From positions 1,178,001-1,242,000 of the forward strand of contig NZ_VFNP01000002.1 of NCBI RefSeq assembly GCF_006715635.1: DNA of 64,000 bases, in the 5' to 3' direction. Positions 39,183 to 47,399 of the stretch are shown here, in pieces. The position numbers and the translations under genes were made by a program. How positions within the stretch are numbered: position 1 is the stretch's first letter; the number at the start of each line of letters is the position of its first letter. Source of the stretch: Streptomyces sp. SLBN-118 (GTDB lineage: Bacteria > Actinomycetota > Actinomycetes > Streptomycetales > Streptomycetaceae). The notes beneath the pieces were generated by a model. The model had not been told where the DNA came from and searched no databases. It worked only from the letters and a program-made list of their open reading frames with translations.

Positions 39183-39778
39183 CAAGGTCTCCCTCCCACC
39201 CCGACCCGGGTCATGATCTCGCAGAGGGCCCGGTCGTCGAAGATCCGCGAGGTCGGGATCCGCACAGTGGTCCTGTTCCTGCCCGTCACCGGGTGGCCTG
39301 CCAGGTTGGTCCAGTAGCAGCAGTGCCGCAGATCGAGCCGGTCGTGACTGGCGCGCAGCCACTCGCCCTGGGTCCGGGGGACGAGCATCACGACGAGGAT
39401 CTTGTGCACGGACACCGGGGTGCGGGCCAGCTTCACCAGATGGTCGTTGTCGAGGGTGAAGGAGAACACCGGTCCCGGTGGGTGCGGCGGAATCTGGTAC
39501 GTGCACTTGAGCTGCACTTTGATGGTCACCTCGTCGTCGACGGTGTGACCGGCCGAACTGTGGCTGACATGCCAGTCGATGCCGTTGTCCGGAAAGGGCT
39601 GCGAAAGGGAGCAGCCCGCCGCGGCGGCGACGGCATGCAGATATCCCACCTGGAGTGTCTCCATGCAGGCGGTGGTGGCGAGTGCTCCGCGCAGCGGTGC
39701 TGTCCGCTGGGACGGCAGCCCTCCCCCTCGGCCTTCGGCCTGGGAGGTACCCCCAGACTCAGGCTGCGTGAGCGCCAT
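39182..39778 (-). CDS. DUF4365 domain protein, possible PD-(D/E)xK-like nuclease fold
   Basis: 198 aa; the ATG is preceded by GAGGAG. DUF4365 core: an early helix with E40 (ATTACMETLQVGYLHAVA), then GIDWHV (D68) and IKVQLKCTY (Q89, K91). A spaced Glu ... Asp ... Q-x-K matches the catalytic layout of Mrr/VRR-type PD-(D/E)xK nucleases, with Gln in place of Glu. Activity is inferred only. A hairpin repeat copy (39721-39755) lies in frame within residues 8-19, so the N-terminal 20 residues are probably a non-essential extension. It is coupled to the 406-aa gene and divergent from a DEDDh exonuclease gene. Confidence 0.85.
   Translation of the reverse strand: MALTQPESGGTSQAEGRGGGLPSQRTAPLRGALATTACMETLQVGYLHAVAAAAGCSLSQPFPDNGIDWHVSHSSAGHTVDDEVTIKVQLKCTYQIPPHPPGPVFSFTLDNDHLVKLARTPVSVHKILVVMLVPRTQGEWLRASHDRLDLRHCCYWTNLAGHPVTGRNRTTVRIPTSRIFDDRALCEIMTRVGVGGRP
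39721..39755. repeat. Short interspersed hairpin repeat, copy 4, inside the DUF4365 gene
   Basis: Stem built on CTCCCCCTCGGCC / GGCCTGGGAG with the tail GTACCCCCA shared with the copy at 59253-59288. Read in frame as Thr/Ser/Gln/Ala/Glu/Gly-rich residues 8-19. Confidence 0.7.
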
Positions 39779-39950
39779 GGCTCCTCGTGCCTTCCGGGCT
39801 GTGCCGATCGATGTCCCCTGGACGGAACGTCAAATTGCGTACCCGTCATCTGTGTTGTCACCGCCCGGCGTACGGCGCAAACAGCCCGGGTATCACCGAT
39901 TCGGGCAGGCGGATCACGCCATCTGCCAGGCTTGTGCGAGGAGTTCGGGG

Positions 39951-40676
39951 ATGACGCGCTGGTATGACGGCCCCCTGGCCGCATTTGACACTGAAACCAC
40001 CGGAGTCGACGTCGAGGAGGACCGCATCGTCTCGGCTGCGGTCGTCGTCCAGGACATGACGGGCGGCCGCCCGCGCGTCACACGCTGGCTGGTCAATCCC
40101 GGGGTGCCCGTGCCTCCGGGCGCCACCGAGGTGCACGGGCTGACGGACGATCACCTTCAGCGCAACGGCCGCTGGCCGGCGCCCGTGATGGAGGAGATAG
40201 CGAGGCTCCTTGCCGAGCAGTGCGCGGCGGCCCGCCCGCTCGTGGTGATGAACGCACCCTTCGATCTGACCATCCTGGACCGGGAGTTGAGGCGCCATCG
40301 CGCGGCGTCGCTCGCCCAGTACCTGGAGAACGCTTCGCTGTGCGTGCTGGATCCGAGGGTCCTGGACAAGCATCTGGACCGCTACCGCAAGGGCCGCCGT
40401 ACCCTCTCGGACCTGTGCGACCAGTACGAGGTGGTGCTGGACGGCGCCCATGACGCGGCTGCGGACGCGATGGCGGCGCTCGAGGTCACCCGGGCGGTGG
40501 GGCGCCGTTTCGCCTCGCGCCTGGAGCGTCTTGCCCCCTCGGAGCTGCATACGCGGCAGGCGGTGTGGCACGCGGCGCAGGCACGCGGGCTGCAGGCGTG
40601 GTTCGCGCGCAGTGGTACGCCGGAGGAGGTCGACCCGCACTGGCCGCTGCGTACGAACCTGCCGGCCGCGGCCTGA
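39951..40676 (+). CDS. DEDDh 3'-5' exonuclease (DnaQ/epsilon-like)
   Basis: 241 aa; the ATG has GAGGAG at 39938-39943. Exonuclease motifs: ExoI AAFDTETTG (D13, E15), ExoII region VVMNAPFDL, ExoIII GAHDAAADA with His and Asp. It is free-standing, with no polymerase domain, and degrades single strands from 3' ends in repair or RNA turnover. The C-terminal 50 residues (Arg/Trp-rich) are outside the exonuclease fold. It is divergent from the DUF4365 gene and convergent with a chitinase gene. Usually annotated as a DNA polymerase III epsilon-like protein; the partner is unknown. Confidence 0.93.
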   Translation: MTRWYDGPLAAFDTETTGVDVEEDRIVSAAVVVQDMTGGRPRVTRWLVNPGVPVPPGATEVHGLTDDHLQRNGRWPAPVMEEIARLLAEQCAAARPLVVMNAPFDLTILDRELRRHRAASLAQYLENASLCVLDPRVLDKHLDRYRKGRRTLSDLCDQYEVVLDGAHDAAADAMAALEVTRAVGRRFASRLERLAPSELHTRQAVWHAAQARGLQAWFARSGTPEEVDPHWPLRTNLPAAA

Positions 40677-40677
40677 T

Positions 40678-40709
40678 CCGGGTGGCGCCCCGGGCGGGGC
40701 GCCACCCGG
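40678..40709. terminator. Bidirectional terminator, exonuclease/chitinase
   Basis: A perfect 14-bp stem (40678-40691 with 40696-40709) with loop GGGC, starting just past the exonuclease stop and ending 6 bp before the chitinase stop. It serves both convergent genes. Confidence 0.85.
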
Positions 40710-40714
40710 TCTCG

Positions 40715-42385
40715 TCAGCCGGTGAATCCCGCGGTGATGGAGGTGAATTGCCAGGTGCTCTGGCTGATGCCGGAGCAGTTGCTCACCACGCCGCCGCCCG
40801 GGCAGGGACGGTCACGGTTGACCGACCAGTACGCGAGCCGCGCGATGTGATGGGAGTTGGCCCAGTCCTTGATCTGGGTCCAGGTCGCCGGACTGGTCAG
40901 TTCCTGCTGGTCGCTGAGGCCGTTCATGCCCGAGATGCCGATATGGGCGTAGGCGGTGGCGTCCGACCAGCCGAAGGTGCTCTTGAGCTTGGTCTTGAGC
41001 CCTTCGGTGGCGTTGACGGTGTTGCCGTACATGTCGGCGCCGCCGCCGAAGTCGAAGGGCATGATGGTGAAGACGTCGATGTCGGCCTGGAGTGCGTTCG
41101 CGCGCTCGATGAGGCGGCTGCCCCACCAGCTCGGGCCGGTGGTGCTGGTGCCGAAGGTGAGGATGGTCTTCAGGCCGGGGTTGTTCTGCTTGACGATCTT
41201 CAGCGCGCCGATGATCCGGTCCTGGACGACCTCGTTCTCGAACTCGTCGCTGTTCTCGATGTCGACGTCGATGGCCTTCAGGCCATAGGCGCTGATCACC
41301 TTCTGGTAGGCGCCGGCCAGGGCCTCGGGCGTTGAGCAGTTCGGGCCGAGCTTGTTGCCGCTCCAGCCGCCGATGGACGGGACGATGTCACCACCCGCGC
41401 CACGAATAGCGTTGATGGTGGACTGGTCGGCGCCCCCGGTGAGCGGGCGGTTGCCGTCCCAGGCGGGGTTGCAGCCCCCGGAGGAGAGGATGAAGGCCAT
41501 GGTGAACCACTTGATACCGGTCGCGCTCATCACCGAGGTGGCACTCGGCGGATCGCCCCAGCCCAAGTAGAGGTACGGGGCGGCCTGCTTGAAGCCGGTG
41601 CCACCGCCGCCGCCCGCGTCGGTCGTCACACTGACGGTGGTCGACGCCGGTGAGACGTTGCCTGCCGCGTCATGGGCCCGGACGGTGAAGCTGTACGAGG
41701 TGCTCGCGGCAAGACCGCTGACGGTGGCCCCGGTGCCGGTCACCGTGGTGGCTCTCGTGGAGCCCTGGTAGACGTCGTAGCCGGTGACGCCGACATTGTC
41801 GGTCGACGCGCTCCAGGCCAGGGAGACACTGGAGGACGACGTGCCGGTGGAGTGGAGATTCGTTGGTGCGGTGGGCGCCTGGGTGTCGCCGCCCCCTCCG
41901 CCGCCGGGGCCGTCGAGGCTGATGTCGTCGGCGTTGTAGGTGCCCTGCGCGTACCAGCCGTGGACGTAGATTTCGGCGGTGGTCTGCGATGCGCCGGTGG
42001 TGAAGGAGACGGACAGCTTGGTGTACGCGGTCGCGGACGGAGTCCAGGTGGACGTCCCCCCGGTCACGCCGAGGTAGACGTAGCTGCCGCGCACCCAGCC
42101 CGAGAGCGTGTACGCGGTGTTGGGCTGCACGGCGACGGTCTGGGTGCACTGGGCGTTGTCGCTCGCGCTCACGGCACCGGCGAGCGCCTTCGTACCGCTG
42201 TGCACGGGGCTGCTCACCACCGAGCCGAGTCCGCCGGTGCATGACCAGCCGGACAGAGAGCCGGTTTCGAAGCCGGGATTGCTGAGCAGGTTGGCGGCCT
42301 GGGCCGTGCCGGGCACGGCGAGCGATGCGGCTGCGGCGAGCAGCGCCGCACCGAGTCCGGCCAGAAGGCGATTTCGGATACGCAC
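40715..42385 (-). CDS. Secreted GH18 chitinase with N-terminal CBM and FN3 domain
   Basis: 556 aa from a GTG with GGGAGG 4 bp upstream. A signal peptide ([20 protein letters not shown], cut after AQA near residue 30) is followed by a jelly-roll carbohydrate-binding module (about 31-170, [18 protein letters not shown]). A Gly linker, one FN3 domain (about 180-265) and a second Gly linker lead to the GH18 barrel (about 275-556). The catalytic strand reads KAIDVDIE with D373, D375 and acid E377. The first Asp of the classical DxxDxDxE is Lys. It hydrolyses chitin outside the cell. A DasR-type operator lies 58 bp upstream, predicting induction by chitin breakdown products. Confidence 0.93.
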   Translation of the reverse strand: MRIRNRLLAGLGAALLAAAASLAVPGTAQAANLLSNPGFETGSLSGWSCTGGLGSVVSSPVHSGTKALAGAVSASDNAQCTQTVAVQPNTAYTLSGWVRGSYVYLGVTGGTSTWTPSATAYTKLSVSFTTGASQTTAEIYVHGWYAQGTYNADDISLDGPGGGGGGDTQAPTAPTNLHSTGTSSSSVSLAWSASTDNVGVTGYDVYQGSTRATTVTGTGATVSGLAASTSYSFTVRAHDAAGNVSPASTTVSVTTDAGGGGGTGFKQAAPYLYLGWGDPPSATSVMSATGIKWFTMAFILSSGGCNPAWDGNRPLTGGADQSTINAIRGAGGDIVPSIGGWSGNKLGPNCSTPEALAGAYQKVISAYGLKAIDVDIENSDEFENEVVQDRIIGALKIVKQNNPGLKTILTFGTSTTGPSWWGSRLIERANALQADIDVFTIMPFDFGGGADMYGNTVNATEGLKTKLKSTFGWSDATAYAHIGISGMNGLSDQQELTSPATWTQIKDWANSHHIARLAYWSVNRDRPCPGGGVVSNCSGISQSTWQFTSITAGFTG

Positions 42386-42694
42386 ATGACCTCCCGGTGA
42401 AGGGGTGGGGGCGGGTCGTCGGACCGGACGCGGCGCCACGATTGGTCTGGACCTGCGAGGCGGATTAGAGCGGAATGGCGCGCCCACGTCAAGAGCCCGG
42501 GGAGCCAACGGCCGCCACCCGCAGGGAAGTTGAAGCCTCTTCGGAAAGGGGGAGGCAGAATCCCCGGAGATTGGTCTACGCCTTTCCGGGGGCGGTAGCG
42601 CGGAGGATCCCCTCCGGGCGGGTCATTGGTACAGGCTTGTGGCCCGCAAACGCAGTGAGGCCGGTCCGTCGACTGACGGACCGGCCTCTCCCGG
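42386..42694. other. Chitinase promoter region, no gene
   Basis: 309 bp. It contains the DasR element at 42443-42454 and a possible degenerate second one near 42572, plus a short hairpin after the tRNA (42659-42684, GGCCGGTCCGTC / GACGGACCGGCC). I see no open frame with a ribosome site. Confidence 0.5.
42443..42454. promoter_or_regulatory. DasR-type operator (dre) of the chitinase gene
   Basis: TGGTCTGGACCT, read on the chitinase strand as AGGTCCAGACCA. This matches the 12-bp element found at Streptomyces chi promoters and bound by the GlcNAc regulator DasR. A second, weaker half-match, TGGTCTACGCC, starts at 42572. The element lies 58 bp upstream of the GTG, at promoter position. Confidence 0.8.
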
Positions 42695-42766
42695 TGGGCG
42701 ATACTGGGTTCGAACCAGTGACCTCTTCGGTGTGAACGAAGCGCTCTCCCACTGAGCTAATCGCCC
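42695..42766 (-). tRNA. tRNA-Val (anticodon CAC), copy 1
   Basis: 72 nt cloverleaf: acceptor GGGCGAT/ATCGCCC, anticodon stem CTTCG/CGAAG with loop TTCACAC giving anticodon CAC (reads GUG), T loop TTCGAAC. Discriminator A; CCA not encoded. Identical to the copy at 46021-46092. Confidence 0.97.
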
Positions 42767-42805
42767 GGGAACGCACTGAACCATACAGGTCCCTGCTGGT
42801 TTCCT

Positions 42806-43252
42806 TCAAACTCCGTCCAGGTAGGCGGCAAGTCCGCGCCGGCCCCCGCGCATCATCACCGCATGGTTGGCACGGAAGACCGGGCGGCACGGCACCGCGA
42901 GCCGCCTCATCAGCGGCTTGCACACCTCCACCTCCTGTTCGTACAGCGCCCGGGTGCCCGCGCCGAGCGCCGAGAGCGTCCATCGCGCCCAGCCCTTCAG
43001 GTCCCCCTCCATGCCCACTTCGAGCACACCCGCCGCCGGGTCGCGCCGCTGGGCGCGGGCGGTGACGAGCAGTTCGTACGGGAGGAAGGAGCGGAAGCGG
43101 GCGGTCCCGGTCAGCTCGTCGAGCTGGGTCACCTCACGTACCTGGGGCCACCAGCACGGGTAGTCCTCGGCCCGCTCGAGCACCGCGTACACGGCGGCGG
43201 GCCGGGCGGTCAGATCCCAGATGCTGCGGAAGCGGTACCGGCACCAGTTCAT
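42806..43252 (-). CDS. SRPBCC (START/polyketide-cyclase-like) protein
   Basis: 148 aa from the ATG at 43252 (MNWCRYRFRSIWDLTARPAA). SRPBCC pattern: AAVYAVLERAEDYPCWWPQV at the N-terminus, a beta-rich middle (GTARFRSFLPYELLVTARAQ, WARWTLSALGAGTRALYEQE) and a long C-terminal helix (FRANHAVMMRGGRRGLAAYL). These hotdog-like barrels bind hydrophobic ligands. The ligand here is unknown. It lies between two identical tRNA-Val genes, and divergent from the large membrane protein gene. Confidence 0.88.
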   Translation of the reverse strand: MNWCRYRFRSIWDLTARPAAVYAVLERAEDYPCWWPQVREVTQLDELTGTARFRSFLPYELLVTARAQRRDPAAGVLEVGMEGDLKGWARWTLSALGAGTRALYEQEVEVCKPLMRRLAVPCRPVFRANHAVMMRGGRRGLAAYLDGV

Positions 43253-43355
43253 GGCCCAAGTCTGCGCCCAGAAAGGTGTACGGCGGGGGTACTCACACGC
43301 GAACTGAGTATGCGCGCCCATGCCCTGGGATGTGGCGGTGGCCACACTCCGCACC

Positions 43356-45959
43356 ATGGAGAACGTTCCGCCACCCGCCGAGGAACTGGCGATCCTCGAC
43401 CGCGAGCTCGTCCGACTGGACGCCCGCCGGGCCCAGTTGCTGGCCCGCAGAGCCTGGCTGCTCACTGTCGTACCGCAGCATGCGGCGCCGCCCGTGGTGG
43501 CGCGCCCCTTCGCCGCGCCGCCCCCGCCAAAAGCCGCGCCGCGCAGCGTGCAGAACGTGCTGCTCACGCTGGGCGGCATTCTGCTGGCCATCGCCGCGAT
43601 CGCGTTCACCCTGGTCAGCTGGGGTCACTTGGGCATAGGCGGGCGCTCGGCGGTACTCGGGGCCGTGACGGCCGCGACCCTCGCCGCACCGGTCGCTCTG
43701 CTGCGGCGCGCTCTCGCCTCCACGGCGGAGTCCCTGGCAGGTCTCGCCATGGTGCTGATGGTGCTGGACGCGTACGCCCTGCACCGGGTCGGGCTGGTGC
43801 AGACCGACGGGCTTGCCTACGCGGCCGTCGCCTCGGCCGTGCTCACCGCGCTCTGGTCGGCGTACGGGCTGTCCCTGGAGCGGCTGCGGACTCCCCTGCC
43901 GGTGGCCGTGCTGACCGCGCAACTCCCGCTGCTGCTGTGGTCGTTGACCGCCGGCGCGGGAGCACCGCCGATGGAGTGGGCCCTGCTGGCGACCGCCTCG
44001 CTCGATGCCGCACTCGCGCTGTGGGCCCGGACATCCACCAAGCCGGGACTCCAGGTCCTCGCGGCCACCGCCGCCGCGGTGACCGGCGGCTGCGCTCTGC
44101 TCATCGGCGGCGCGCAGTCGGTGATCGCGGACACGCCGCTCGACGCGCTCTCCCCGGCCGGGCTGCTCCTCGCGGCGGCCGGCGTGGCGCTCGTCGCGGC
44201 CTGGCGCTCGCCGTCGGCCGCGGTTGCCTGCTCGACCGTGGCCGGTCTGGCGACGATCGCGGCGCTCGGTGGTGTGGCCCGCGCGGCCGTCCCCGAGGGA
44301 TGGTCGGTGCTGGGATATCTGCTGTGTGCGGTCGGCCTGTTGGCGTTCGTACGGACGGGCTCGCCGCGGCGACTGCGTCAGGGCCTGACGTCCGCGGCGG
44401 GCGGGGTCCACGCACTCGCGGCGCTCCTGTCGCTCCCCCTCGTGGCCCTCACCCTGGCGGGCCCGCTGTCGACGACGGACACCGTCTGGTCGGCCACCGG
44501 GCCGACCGCCCGCGGCGCACTGGGCGTTCCCCTTCCCGAGTCGGGCCTGACGGCGTTCCCGCTGGTCCTGCTGATCGTGGCGGCGACGCTGGCGACGGCT
44601 TCGCGACGGTGGCCGACGCCGATGGCTGCGCAGACCGCCGCGCCCGGCGACGCCTCGGACGAGTCCACACAGCACGACCGCGCGGGCGCGCCGGAAGCCC
44701 CGACCCCGGCGGGCCATCCCGACCCTGCGCCCGGCGCCCCGGGTACGCCGCTCCCGGCCAGACCGGCGGGGCCCAACGCGGGCCCGCCGCCCACCGGCAC
44801 CGCGGCAGCAGCCCGGCCCGACCGGCGTGCCGCGGCCGGCACCGGAGCCCTCGCCCTCGCGTGGTCCGGGCTCTTCGTCGTGCCGCCCGCGCTCGATCTC
44901 GGCTTTGTCGCGACCCTGACACTGCACCTGCTCCTCACAGCCGCCGCCTTGGCGCTCGCAGTGCGTCCCGCTTGGACCGGCCGGCTCGCTCCGGCCGCCG
45001 TCCCTCTCGCCCTCGCCTGCGCTCTCGCGGGCGCCGTGAGCGTCGCCGTACTGTCCCTGGCCACGCGCCCGGCGACGTTCACGGTGCTCGGCACCCTGAC
45101 CGCCGCCCTGGCCGCGGCCACGCTCGCCGCCCGGGGTCCGCGCGCCGTTCAGGCGGTCCTCGCCTGCACGGGTACCGGCTTCGCGACCGCACTGCTCGGC
45201 GCCGTCGCCGCGCACGCGGGACTCCCGCCCCACCGGGCCGCGCTGCTGATCCTCGCCGTCCCCGCGGCCGTGGCCCTGCTGGCCGCCAGGCTGGACCGCC
45301 ACCCGGTGGCTCTCCCCATGGAGCTCACGGGCGCGGCCGCGGGTCTTGCCGCCGTCGTCCTCGCCGCCGGGGACGGACCTGCCCTCGCCCTGGTCCTGGC
45401 GCTCGGCGCCGTGATCGCCGCGGGTACCGCGGTACGGGCCGAGCGCCGCCCCGCCGCGGGACATCTCGCCGCGGCACTGTCCGTGACGGCGACCTGGGTA
45501 CGGCTGTACGCATCGGACGTCACCGCCCCCGAGGCGTACACCCTGCCGGTGACCCTCGCCGCGCTCACCGTGGGCCTGCTGCGGCGTCGGCGCGACCCGC
45601 ATGCCTCGTCCTGGACGGCATACGGCCCAGGTCTCGCCGCGACGCTGCTGCCGAGCCTCGTCGCAGCCTGGGGCGACGACCACTGGCTGCGCCCGCTGCT
45701 GCTCGGCCTCGCGGCCCTGGCCCTCACGCTCACCGGCGCCCGGCTGCGCCTCCAGGCGCTGCTGGTGCTCGGCGGCACGGTGCTCGCCCTCGACGCGCTG
45801 CACGAGCTCGCGCCGTACGTCATCCAGGTCGTCGGCGCACTCCCCCGCTGGCTGCCGCCCGCGCTCGCGGGACTGCTGCTCCTCGCCGTCGGCGCGACCT
45901 ACGAGCAGCGGCTGCGCGACGCCCGCCGGCTGCGGGAGACCCTGGGCCGGATGCGCTGA
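43356..45959 (+). CDS. Large polytopic membrane protein (SCO7613-type)
   Basis: 867 aa from the ATG at 43356 (MENVPPPAEELAILDRELVR); an in-frame ATG at 43320 is an alternative. A short N-terminal coiled-coil helix (LDRELVRLDARRAQLLARRA) is followed by some 20 or more hydrophobic helices. They are interrupted by a Pro/Ala/Gly-rich loop (about 428-505, ESTQHDRAGAPEAPTPAGHP). I recall such proteins as actinobacterial SCO7613-like membrane proteins. No transport or catalytic motif is visible. Extreme Ala/Leu/Val composition. Function unknown. Confidence 0.85.
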   Translation: MENVPPPAEELAILDRELVRLDARRAQLLARRAWLLTVVPQHAAPPVVARPFAAPPPPKAAPRSVQNVLLTLGGILLAIAAIAFTLVSWGHLGIGGRSAVLGAVTAATLAAPVALLRRALASTAESLAGLAMVLMVLDAYALHRVGLVQTDGLAYAAVASAVLTALWSAYGLSLERLRTPLPVAVLTAQLPLLLWSLTAGAGAPPMEWALLATASLDAALALWARTSTKPGLQVLAATAAAVTGGCALLIGGAQSVIADTPLDALSPAGLLLAAAGVALVAAWRSPSAAVACSTVAGLATIAALGGVARAAVPEGWSVLGYLLCAVGLLAFVRTGSPRRLRQGLTSAAGGVHALAALLSLPLVALTLAGPLSTTDTVWSATGPTARGALGVPLPESGLTAFPLVLLIVAATLATASRRWPTPMAAQTAAPGDASDESTQHDRAGAPEAPTPAGHPDPAPGAPGTPLPARPAGPNAGPPPTGTAAAARPDRRAAAGTGALALAWSGLFVVPPALDLGFVATLTLHLLLTAAALALAVRPAWTGRLAPAAVPLALACALAGAVSVAVLSLATRPATFTVLGTLTAALAAATLAARGPRAVQAVLACTGTGFATALLGAVAAHAGLPPHRAALLILAVPAAVALLAARLDRHPVALPMELTGAAAGLAAVVLAAGDGPALALVLALGAVIAAGTAVRAERRPAAGHLAAALSVTATWVRLYASDVTAPEAYTLPVTLAALTVGLLRRRRDPHASSWTAYGPGLAATLLPSLVAAWGDDHWLRPLLLGLAALALTLTGARLRLQALLVLGGTVLALDALHELAPYVIQVVGALPRWLPPALAGLLLLAVGATYEQRLRDARRLRETLGRMR

Positions 45960-45978
45960 CCCGGCGCCGGACACACGC

Positions 45979-46013
45979 CGAGGGCCCGGAGACTCGACGT
46001 CTCCGGGCCCTCG
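45979..46013. terminator. Terminator between membrane protein and tRNA-Val
   Basis: A perfect 15-bp stem (45979-45993 with 45999-46013; CGAGGGCCCGGAGAC) and a 5-base loop, 20 bp past the stop. It also closes the tRNA-Val transcript. Confidence 0.85.
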
Positions 46014-46020
46014 GTCCGGG

Positions 46021-46092
46021 TGGGCGATACTGGGTTCGAACCAGTGACCTCTTCGGTGTGAACGAAGCGCTCTCCCACTGAGCTAATCGCCC
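46021..46092 (-). tRNA. tRNA-Val (anticodon CAC), copy 2
   Basis: Identical in all 72 positions to 42695-42766. The identity extends two to three bases beyond each end. Anticodon loop TTCACAC. Confidence 0.97.
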
Positions 46093-46146
46093 GGGCACTC
46101 CGCAAAGATTACCCCATGTCAGCAGGTCCCCCTGACCATTTTCAGG

Positions 46147-46605
46147 TCACTCCTTGATCTTCCACGGCATGACAATGCCGAACTTCCAGACGTAGATTCC
46201 GACCAGCACCACGATGATCACGAGGCCGATCGTGGTCAGGATGATGTTGCGCCTGCGGACCTTCGGATCGAGCGCACGCTGCGCCGCCTCGGTCACCTTC
46301 CGCTTGGTCCAGCGCAGCACGAGCTGCGCCCAGACGAACTCCGTCGCCCAGATCGCCATGCCGCCGAAGATCACCAGCCAGCCGGGGCCCGGCAGCGGCA
46401 GCATCACGATGCCGCCGCCGACCACCGCGAGGCCCACGACGAAAACGCCGACCTGCCAGCTCAGGTGCAGCGTCCTGGACCGCTTGATGAAGTGGGGCGC
46501 CCTCGAGCCGAGCACCGGCTCCTTCGACACCGTCACGTCCCCCGTGGCGGGAACATCGGTCGTCTTGGCGACGACCTCGGCCCGCTCGTCACTCTCCGCA
46601 TTCAT
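46147..46605 (-). CDS. TIGR02611-family membrane protein
   Basis: 152 aa. A charged N-terminus (about 45 residues) leads to transmembrane helices LSWQVGVFVVGLAVVGGGIV and PGPGWLVIFGGMAIWATEFV, the basic loop RWTKRKVTEAAQRALDPK, then IILTTIGLVIIVVLVGIYVW. The PGPGW block between helices is the signature of this actinobacterial family. Function unknown. It is divergent from ssgB across 190 bp, a conserved arrangement as I recall. Confidence 0.88.
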   Translation of the reverse strand: MNAESDERAEVVAKTTDVPATGDVTVSKEPVLGSRAPHFIKRSRTLHLSWQVGVFVVGLAVVGGGIVMLPLPGPGWLVIFGGMAIWATEFVWAQLVLRWTKRKVTEAAQRALDPKVRRRNIILTTIGLVIIVVLVGIYVWKFGIVMPWKIKE

Positions 46606-46795
46606 GACGCCAAACCTACCGGATTCGGTCCGGTCACCGGAATGGCCCTATAACACAAAGTGATGCACCGCTATACGAGCGACATGAAGGATCGCAAAAC
46701 GGTCAGAGGGGTTTACAACGGCACCGTAGGTGGCATGTCGATTTCGCCGACGTGCGAATCCCCGAGCGCACACTGAGCGAAAGGCCCTGGCGCTT

Positions 46796-47209
46796 ATGAA
46801 CACCACGGTCAGCTGCGAGCTGCACCTGCGCCTCGTTGTATCGAGCGAGTCCTCACTGCCTGTACCCGCGGGCCTGCGGTATGACACGGCCGATCCCTAC
46901 GCCGTGCACGCCACCTTCCACACCGGAGCCGAAGAGACGGTCGAGTGGGTCTTCGCCCGCGATCTTCTCGCCGAGGGGCTGCACCGGCCCACCGGCACGG
47001 GCGACGTCAGAGTCTGGCCCTCACGCAGTCATGGCCAGGGGGTCGTCTGCATCGCGCTGAGCTCCCCAGAGGGCGAAGCCCTGCTCGAGGCCCCGGCGCG
47101 GGCCCTGGAGTCGTTCCTCAAGCGGACCGACGCCGCGGTGCCACCCGGCACCGAGCATCGTCACTTCGATCTCGACACGGAGCTCTCGCACATCCTGGCC
47201 GAAAGCTGA
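46796..47209 (+). CDS. ssgB: Sporulation/cell-division protein SsgB
   Basis: 137 aa, near-standard sequence of the SsgA-like family: MNTTVSCELHLRLVVSSESS, GLRYDTADPYAVHATFHTG and WVFARDLLAEGLHRPTG. In Streptomyces SsgB marks future septum sites in aerial hyphae and recruits FtsZ with SsgA. The chosen ATG fits the family. The nearest purine-rich site is AAAGG 12-16 bases upstream, so the ribosome site is weak. S. coelicolor ssgB is known to use a sigma-H promoter. A possible counterpart is GTTT at 46711 with GTGGCA at 46730, which I hold as tentative. A terminator follows at 47228. Confidence 0.97.
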   Translation: MNTTVSCELHLRLVVSSESSLPVPAGLRYDTADPYAVHATFHTGAEETVEWVFARDLLAEGLHRPTGTGDVRVWPSRSHGQGVVCIALSSPEGEALLEAPARALESFLKRTDAAVPPGTEHRHFDLDTELSHILAES

Positions 47210-47227
47210 GCCAGACCGAGAGCTGCA

Positions 47228-47258
47228 CGGCGCCGTCCGACTCGGGGCGACGGCGCCG
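47228..47258. terminator. Hairpin after ssgB
   Basis: 10-bp stem CGGCGCCGTC / GACGGCGCCG (47228-47237 with 47249-47258), 18 bp past the stop. A second hairpin with the same GGCGCCGTC arm lies at about 47284-47323, so the two can compete. Confidence 0.7.
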
Positions 47259-47399
47259 CGCGGGCCAACACACAGGGCACACACCGGCGCCGTCACCGCG
47301 GATTCCACCGCGCTGACGGCGCCGATGCGCTTGTGGCACCAACCGCTAGAGTCAGCGCAATTCGGCGGGCACCGGCCCGCAGCAGCCAGGGAGCGAATC

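Noticed and set aside
43293..45974. 893-codon minus-strand open frame antisense to the large membrane protein
   Set aside because: Gln/Arg/Gly-rich without motifs. The plus frame shows regular hydrophobic helices expected of a real membrane protein.
42693..46095. Integrative element bounded by tRNA-Val att sites
   Set aside because: No integrase, excisionase or plasmid genes inside, and both tRNA copies are complete. Kept only as a repeat observation.
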